A stretch of DNA of 11,433 bases from contig DNGI01000410.1 in assembly GCA_003486645.1 (NCBI GenBank), forward strand, positions 7,167-18,599, written 5' to 3'. Positions 7,201 through 11,433 of the stretch are shown here, in pieces. The first letter of the stretch is position 1; each line of letters starts with the position of its first letter. The stretch is from Cyanobacteria bacterium UBA11370. GTDB taxonomy: Bacteria; Cyanobacteriota; Cyanobacteriia; Cyanobacteriales; Coleofasciculaceae. The notes under the pieces were generated by a model that worked only from the letters and a program-made list of their open reading frames with translations, ran no database searches and was not told the DNA's origin. Position numbers and translations under genes: made by a program.

Positions 7201-8134
7201 CTTTGAAGTCGAAGATACGGGACCTGGGATTGCACCAGAGGAAATTGGCTCTTTATTTGAAGCCTTTACCCAAACCACAACGGGTCGAAAATTTGAACAA
7301 GGATCGGGTTTAGGATTATCAATTAGTCATTCTTTTGTACGATTAATGGGAGGAGATATTGCAGTTAGTAGTACTCTGGGTAGGGGGTCAACGTTTAAAT
7401 TTGATAGTCCGATTAAGGTAGCGATCGCCACAGATATTTTGCCCCTTGGATCGCACAAAAGAGTGATTGGGCTAGCCCCTAATCAAAGAGACTATCGCCT
7501 TCTCGTTGTAGAGGATAATTGGGCGAATCGCCTGCTACTGGTTAAACTTTTAAAATTAGTGGGTTTTCAGGTGCGTGAAGCGGCAAATGGAGAAGAAGCT
7601 GTGGCGTTATGGTCAAGTTGGGAACCACAATTAATTTTTATGGATATGCGGATGCCTGTGATGGATGGCTATGAAGCCACTAAACAAATTAAGTCCCATT
7701 TGAAGGGGCAGGCAACCGTAATTATTGCCCTCACAGCCAGTGCTTTTGAGGAAAATCGTACAGCTATTTTATCAGTGGGTTGTGATGATTTTGTGCGTAA
7801 ACCATTCCAGGAAGAAGACCTTTTTTCTAAAATTGCTGTTCATCTAGGGGTGCGTTATCTCTATCAAGAATTAGTACAACCAACGCTTACTCAGTCAGAT
7901 GCTACCGTTGAGATGCCCCAGAATGAATTTCTACATCAGGTACTTTTACAAATGCCCATAGAGTGGGTAAGTCAGCTTCATCAGGCAGCGAGTGAATGCA
8001 GTTATGAGTTAACGTTAGAACTTATTGATCAAATTCCCCTCGACTATACTTTACTAGCGACAACGCTCAAGAGTTTAGCGGATAACTTTTTGTTTGAGCA
8101 GCTTATTGAGCTAACTGAATTTGTCAATAGGTAG
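4208..8134 (+). CDS. Multi-sensor hybrid histidine kinase (REC-PAS-GAF-PAS-GAF-HisKA-HATPase-REC)
   Basis: A 1308-residue soluble sensor kinase. Domains by motif, numbered from the ATG: a degenerate receiver at 13-132, PAS/PAC about 160-285, GAF about 310-468, PAS about 502-617, a second GAF about 640-805 of phytochrome/cyanobacteriochrome type, HisKA with the phosphoacceptor H847 in MSHELRTP, HATPase with N965, DTGPGI (1003-1008) and GSGLGL (1032-1037), and an intact receiver with D1146 and K1198. A roughly 75-residue helical tail follows. Coiled-coil linkers join the sensors. In the first receiver the acidic pair D18/D19 is kept, but the phosphoacceptor is N62 and the switch Lys is Q114. 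The second GAF keeps a Cys (C728) at the bilin-attachment position. The ATG at 4208 is preferred; an in-frame TTG at 4184 would add eight residues. Input signal and partner are unknown. Autophosphorylation of H847 and transfer to D1146 is the expected chemistry. Confidence 0.93.
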   Translation: MSVSTNPTESKGTILVVDDTPANLDALTQMLSVAGYTVRVALSGKLALKSIQLNSPDLILLNIMMPKMDGYQVCQLLKNNTQTKDIPVIFISVADEVLNKVKAFQVGGVDYMTQPFSVEEALTRIENQFKISRLSKLLTEQNERLQQEILLRQQAEQALRESEERWQLALKGINGSIWDRNLKTGEIFHSTRWSQMLGYEDNEIENNPDEWNRRLHPDDFERVMATRQAYLDQKIPNYIVEYRIRAKDGSYKWMLSRGQALWDELGNPIRIVGSHEDINDRKSAELEISRAKAALEQQLQRILLQERITQEIHSSLKPEQFFQTAAIQIGEVFNVDRCLVHLYLEFPTPRIPIVAEYRRPGIEPTWSLEIPVIGNPHIQQLLSQDSAIASANIEQEPLLEAALLLCRQVGLKSMLAVRTSYQGKANGLMCVHEYGEQRNWTDWEIELLEAVAVQLGIAIAQANLLTQERQRRIELDQQNQQLQKEIRVRRQAQEKLRLSQKRYRQLFEGSVDGIAIANLEGRFIDCNASYQKMLGYSLTELQQKKYREVTPSKWHEIEEKICKNQVMIRGYSDTYEKEYIRKDGTVFPVEFTVYCLKNDEGQPEILWAITRDISDRKQAQERLRLQAEREQLMGAITQRIRQSLNLDEILKTTVEEVRQLLQNDRVVLFKLCDDGVGRVVVESVAPGLPITVGEEFPDEVFPEEIYQYYCHGKPRVVTDIIHDQFAPCITEYLEKLGVKSKLVIPILCSNQLGEKGNGCKLNPPTSLWGVMTAHDCSGQRQWLEWEIELLSSLATQIGLAIQQSELYLKLEAELTERRRAEAALQQAKEAAEIANRAKSEFLAKMSHELRTPLNAILGFSQLINRHASLGSEHQEHLAIIIRSGEHLLELINDILEMSKIEAGRITLNETSFDLYRLLDNLQEMLHFKAQSKGLKLIFERTNEVPQYVIADEGKLRQVLINLLGNAIKFTQSGQVTLRLSRVHGKKQQKKDDAQQIIHFEVEDTGPGIAPEEIGSLFEAFTQTTTGRKFEQGSGLGLSISHSFVRLMGGDIAVSSTLGRGSTFKFDSPIKVAIATDILPLGSHKRVIGLAPNQRDYRLLVVEDNWANRLLLVKLLKLVGFQVREAANGEEAVALWSSWEPQLIFMDMRMPVMDGYEATKQIKSHLKGQATVIIALTASAFEENRTAILSVGCDDFVRKPFQEEDLFSKIAVHLGVRYLYQELVQPTLTQSDATVEMPQNEFLHQVLLQMPIEWVSQLHQAASECSYELTLELIDQIPLDYTLLATTLKSLADNFLFEQLIELTEFVNR

Positions 8135-8295
8135 GGGATCATTTGGCTTACCTATATGTAATATAGTTTCCCTTAGCATGGGAATGCACCCCATCTCCTC
8201 CAGTTCCCTACCCCAAGAGGTTACTTTACAGAATCTTCATAAAATTTGACGACCATGTAAAAAAAAATTAAGAAAGCCCCTCTTCATCCTCATGG

Positions 8296-9702
8296 ATGTA
8301 TCTACTGGTTAATCCACAAATGTATAACCATCAAGAATCTAATCTTAAAAAAACCATTTTGGTTGTTGATGATACACCAGACAACCTGCGCCTCTTATCA
8401 ACCATGCTGACAGAACAGGGATATAAAGTTCGCCAAGCCCTGAATGGACAGATAGCGTTGACAACAGTGCAGAAGGTAGCACCCGATTTAATTTTGCTGG
8501 ATATCAATATGCCTCAGATGAATGGCTATGAAATCTGTCAACAGCTAAAAGGCGATGCTCAAACGAAGGAGATTCCTGTCATTTTTATCAGTGCTCTCGA
8601 TGATGTTTTAGACAAAGTGAAAGCCTTTAGAATGGGCGGCGCAGACTATATTACCAAGCCATTTCAAGCTGAAGAAGTGATTGCCCGTATCGAGAATCAA
8701 CTGAGCATCCAAATGCTCTCTCAACAATTAAAGGAACAAAATACCCAACTACAACAATCAGAAACGCGAGAACGAGAAAAGGCAAATCAGTTAGAACTCG
8801 CCCTAGCCGAATTGAAGCGTACCCAATTTCAACTTATACAAGCTGAAAAAATGTCAAGTTTGGGGCAAATGGTCGCAGGTGTTGCCCACGAAATTAATAA
8901 TCCGGTTAGTTTTATTGCTGGCAATCTAACTTGTGCCCGTCAGTACTTTCAAGACTTAGTGCGTTTGATTCAAATCTATCAAGAAAATTGCCTTCATTCC
9001 ATACCTGAAATTCAAGACATGGTTGAAGAAATTGAATTAGAATTTATCATGGAAGATTGGGAAAAACTCATGAGTTCAATGGAAGTCGGAGTCGAGCGTA
9101 TCTGCCAAATTGTACAATCTCTACAAATCTTTTCCAAACAGAATGGAACACAGCGCAAACCTGTAGATATCCACGAACTCATTGATAACACCTTGCTCAT
9201 TTTGCAGCATCGACTCAGAAAAGAAAAGGATAGTGATGGAATTAAAGTCATTAAAAATTATACTCAATTACCCAAAATTACGGCTTATCCTAGTCAGTTA
9301 AATCAAGTATTTATGAATCTATTTAATAATGCAATTGATGCCCTAGAAAATCAGCCTTGCCCACGACTTATCACCATCCGAACTGAAGTCATATCTGAGT
9401 TATTCGGTTTGGATAATGAAGTGGAACAGCCCCGAAAAACTCACAATTTAAAATCCCAAATTCAAAACTTATCTTATGTTATTATTCGGATTATTGATAA
9501 TGGTTGTGGAATGGATGAGGACGTGCAAAACAAGATATTTGATCCCTTTTTTACCACAAAGCCCGTAGGAAAAGGCACAGGTTTGGGATTATCCATTAGT
9601 TATCAAATTGTAGTGGATAAACATGGAGGTCAAATGAAGTGTAATTCAGCCATGGGTCAGGGAACAGAATTTGTAATTGAGTTGCCATTTGAGCCTCACT
9701 AA
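8296..9702 (+). CDS. Receiver-histidine kinase (REC-HisKA-HATPase)
   Basis: A 468-residue cytoplasmic two-component protein. The N-terminal receiver (about 19-135) is intact, with acidic residues D25 and D26, phosphoacceptor D69, S99 and switch K121. A coiled-coil (about 135-185) leads to an HPK4/NtrB-like kinase core: H198 in AGVAHEINNP, the N box with N345, DNGCGM (401-406) and GTGLGL (427-432). This arrangement, a receiver controlling a kinase with no sensor domain, is frequent in cyanobacteria and fits a middle step in a phosphorelay. It lies 161 bp downstream of the large hybrid kinase on the same strand, and its receiver is about 60% identical to that protein's. A segment at about 363-395, between N and G1 boxes, is extended and contains repeat-derived sequence (HNLKSQIQNLS). 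The ATG at 8296 has no clear Shine-Dalgarno; an in-frame ATG at 8320 is an alternative. Confidence 0.92.
   Translation: MYLLVNPQMYNHQESNLKKTILVVDDTPDNLRLLSTMLTEQGYKVRQALNGQIALTTVQKVAPDLILLDINMPQMNGYEICQQLKGDAQTKEIPVIFISALDDVLDKVKAFRMGGADYITKPFQAEEVIARIENQLSIQMLSQQLKEQNTQLQQSETREREKANQLELALAELKRTQFQLIQAEKMSSLGQMVAGVAHEINNPVSFIAGNLTCARQYFQDLVRLIQIYQENCLHSIPEIQDMVEEIELEFIMEDWEKLMSSMEVGVERICQIVQSLQIFSKQNGTQRKPVDIHELIDNTLLILQHRLRKEKDSDGIKVIKNYTQLPKITAYPSQLNQVFMNLFNNAIDALENQPCPRLITIRTEVISELFGLDNEVEQPRKTHNLKSQIQNLSYVIIRIIDNGCGMDEDVQNKIFDPFFTTKPVGKGTGLGLSISYQIVVDKHGGQMKCNSAMGQGTEFVIELPFEPH
9445..9470 (+). repeat. Degenerate AATCCAA-type heptamer repeat inside a coding region
   Basis: Within the receiver-kinase gene, 7-bp periodic sequence (AATTTAA, AATCCCA, AATTCAA, then AACTT) matches the reverse complement of the intergenic TTTTGGA arrays with substitutions. 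It is translated as NLKSQIQNL in an extended loop of the ATPase domain and keeps the frame. Confidence 0.6.
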
Positions 9703-9910
9703 GAGCTGATGACTAATTTTACTTCTTGGTTGGCACAACAGCTTATACAAGGCTGGCGATCGCTAATCTTCGTGCCATTCGGTTTTAACTACTGACTGAC
9801 AGGTTGTTACAACTGGTGCAAGATGTGAATATACCGAGTTAGCCCATCCCCCATTCCGTAATTCCCAGTGCAATACTGAAGATCAGGTAATCATACAGAA
9901 ATAACGAGGA

Positions 9911-11392
9911 ATGGACATTCGAGCAACGGATACACCACGGGTAGATTGGACAGGTGATGCCCTAGCCGTCGGGCTATTGGAAAATGAGATAGAACTGACT
10001 GGGGATTTAGCCCAACTCGATCAAAAACTGGGCGGTACACTCAAGGAACTGATTGAAGAGACAGAATTTAAAGGCAGCGTTGGCAGTAGTGCTGTCACTC
10101 GTGTGGGTGTCGGTAGCTCAATTCGTAAAATTATACTGGTGGGATTGGGTAAACCAGATACCTTGCGTTTAGATAGTTTACGTCGTGCCGCAGCAGCGAT
10201 CGCTCGGTTGGCAAAACAGCAAAAGAGCAAAACATTAGGTATTAGTTTACCAATCGTAAATGATAACCCCGCAGAAACCACTCAAGGGATTACTGAGGGA
10301 CTTTTATTAGCCCTGCACGTCGATAATCGCTTTAAGTCTGAACCGGATGATAAAGGAGCGAAACTAGAACAGATTGATTTACTTGGATTAGCCGATCAAG
10401 ATACTGCAATTCATCGAGCTAAAGCAATTTGTGATGGGGTAATTTTAGCGCGGGAATTAGTCGCTGCACCTGCTAATTCTGTCACACCGATGAGTTTAGC
10501 TCAAACCGCAGAAGATATTGCTGCTGAAGCAGGCATGACGTTAGAAGTTTTGGAACAAGAAGAATGTGAAAAATTGGGAATGGGTGCGTTTTTAGGTGTT
10601 GCCCAAGCGTCAGAAATGCCGCCAAAATTTATTCATTTAACCTACAAACCGGATGGAACTCCGCGTCGTAAATTGGCAATTGTGGGGAAAGGATTAACCT
10701 TTGATTCTGGTGGCTTAAATATTAAAGGGGCAGGTAGCGGTATCGAAACCATGAAAATGGATATGGGCGGTGCAGCAGCTACCTTGGGGGCGGCAAAAGC
10801 GATTAGTCAGCTTAAGCCAGATGTAGAGGTTCATTTTATCAGTGCCGCAACGGAAAATATGATTAGTGGTCGGGCAATGCACCCAGGGGATATCTTAACC
10901 GCATCTAATGGTAAAACGATTGAAGTGAATAATACCGATGCAGAAGGACGATTGACATTAGCCGATGCGTTGGTATTTGCGGAAAAATTGGGAGTGGATG
11001 CGATAGTAGATTTAGCGACACTAACAGGTGCTTGTATTATTGCGTTGGGGAATGATATTGCCGGGATGTGGACAACAGATGAGACCCTAGCATCCCAACT
11101 TAAAACAGCTTCAGAAATAGCAGGAGAAAAATTCTGGCAAATGCCCATGGAAGAGAAGTATTTTGAGGGCATGAAATCGCCTATTGCGGATATGAAAAAT
11201 ACGGGTCCGCGTCCCGGAGGTGCAATTACAGCGGCGCTATTTTTGAAGCAGTTTGTGAAAGAGACACCTTGGGTTCATTTAGATGTTGCTGGCCCCGTTT
11301 GGGCAGATAAAGAGGATGGTTGTAATAATGCGGGTGCAACTGGTTTTCCGGTTCGGACTTTGGTGAATTGGGTTTTGGGAACTGGGGAGTAA
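9911..11392 (+). CDS. pepA: Leucyl aminopeptidase (M17 family)
   Basis: A cytoplasmic hexameric metallopeptidase by family, removing N-terminal residues from peptides in protein turnover. The 493-residue length is typical. The catalytic C-terminal domain carries the complete M17 active site: K260 and D265 in [12 protein letters not shown]272, D284 in MKMDMGG, and D343, E345 and R347 in the signature NTDAEGRL (341-348). These provide the two-metal centre plus the catalytic Lys and Arg. The less conserved N-terminal domain (about 1-165) is the regulatory/oligomerisation region; DNA binding as in E. coli PepA should not be assumed. The start MDIRATDTP is the usual cyanobacterial N-terminus. A GAGGA lies directly against the ATG, too close for a standard Shine-Dalgarno. 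It is separated by 208 bp from the upstream kinase, so it probably has its own promoter. Confidence 0.97.
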   Translation: MDIRATDTPRVDWTGDALAVGLLENEIELTGDLAQLDQKLGGTLKELIEETEFKGSVGSSAVTRVGVGSSIRKIILVGLGKPDTLRLDSLRRAAAAIARLAKQQKSKTLGISLPIVNDNPAETTQGITEGLLLALHVDNRFKSEPDDKGAKLEQIDLLGLADQDTAIHRAKAICDGVILARELVAAPANSVTPMSLAQTAEDIAAEAGMTLEVLEQEECEKLGMGAFLGVAQASEMPPKFIHLTYKPDGTPRRKLAIVGKGLTFDSGGLNIKGAGSGIETMKMDMGGAAATLGAAKAISQLKPDVEVHFISAATENMISGRAMHPGDILTASNGKTIEVNNTDAEGRLTLADALVFAEKLGVDAIVDLATLTGACIIALGNDIAGMWTTDETLASQLKTASEIAGEKFWQMPMEEKYFEGMKSPIADMKNTGPRPGGAITAALFLKQFVKETPWVHLDVAGPVWADKEDGCNNAGATGFPVRTLVNWVLGTGE

Positions 11393-11433
11393 ATGTTATT
11401 TGCTTCTCGGTTGAATAACCCTAAAAAAGATTG
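11393..11433 (+). CDS. Possible start of a further gene (partial)
   Basis: An ATG directly abuts the pepA stop codon (TAA then ATG) and opens a frame to the window edge (MLFASRLNNPKKD). GGGGAG lies 4 nt before this ATG, at good Shine-Dalgarno spacing, which would fit translational coupling with pepA. Only 13 codons are visible, so function and even reality are uncertain. Confidence 0.3.
   Translation, partial: MLFASRLNNPKKD

Noticed and set aside
7875..8134. A C-terminal HPt domain on the large kinase
   Set aside because: The tail lacks the characteristic His-x-x-Lys-Gly phosphorylation motif; it is described instead as an uncharacterised helical tail.
8178..8194. Hairpin ATGGG/CCCAT after the large kinase as a terminator
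   Set aside because: The stem is only 5 bp and no T run follows, so it does not meet the pattern of an intrinsic terminator.
10831..11172. A 113-codon minus-strand frame inside pepA
   Set aside because: It is antisense to the catalytic domain of a clear aminopeptidase; the Ser/Ala-rich sequence is what antisense of conserved coding DNA gives.

Overview
This window looks like a chromosomal segment of a cyanobacterium, probably a filamentous one. The evidence is at least ten copies of the HIP1 octamer GCGATCGC in 11.4 kb (starts at 628, 1605, 1723, 2273, 2806, 5750, 6048, 7421, 9756 and 10196), heptanucleotide short tandem repeats in most intergenic gaps, and multi-sensor PAS/GAF hybrid kinases of the kind common in such genomes. 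Genus cannot be fixed from the sequence.

Layout. At 2-106 is the end of an unidentified + strand gene. A tRNA-Val (anticodon UAC) follows on the minus strand (137-208). Next are a DUF2227-like membrane protein with metal-ligand-type residues (245-817), a small uncharacterised minus-strand protein (917-1288), the nucleotide pyrophosphohydrolase MazG (1516-2364), a SmtB/ZiaR-type metal-sensing ArsR repressor (2599-3009) and a conserved-looking hypothetical protein (3138-3656). A roughly 550-bp gap (3657-4207) holds no gene but stacks at least four repeat types. It leads into a pair of two-component genes: a 1308-aa multi-sensor hybrid histidine kinase (4208-8134) and a 468-aa receiver-histidine kinase (8296-9702). 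The window closes with leucyl aminopeptidase (9911-11392) and the first codons of a possible next gene.

How the genes relate. The housekeeping genes (tRNA, mazG, pepA) have no evident functional link to one another. The two kinases form the only clear functional unit. Their N-terminal receiver domains are about 60% identical by hand count, which suggests duplication. The receiver of the large kinase has lost its phosphoacceptor Asp (now Asn) and its switch Lys (now Gln), while the receiver of the smaller kinase is intact. A signalling route between them is plausible but inferred. No adjacent DNA-binding output regulator is present. The ArsR repressor is an orphan here: no metal ATPase or metallothionein gene lies beside it.

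I see no strong evidence for a wholly new defence or mobile system. The most interesting material is the degenerate receiver, a cyanobacteriochrome-like GAF domain that keeps a cysteine at the bilin-attachment position, repeat-derived sequence inside a kinase catalytic domain, and the repeat stack upstream of the large kinase.
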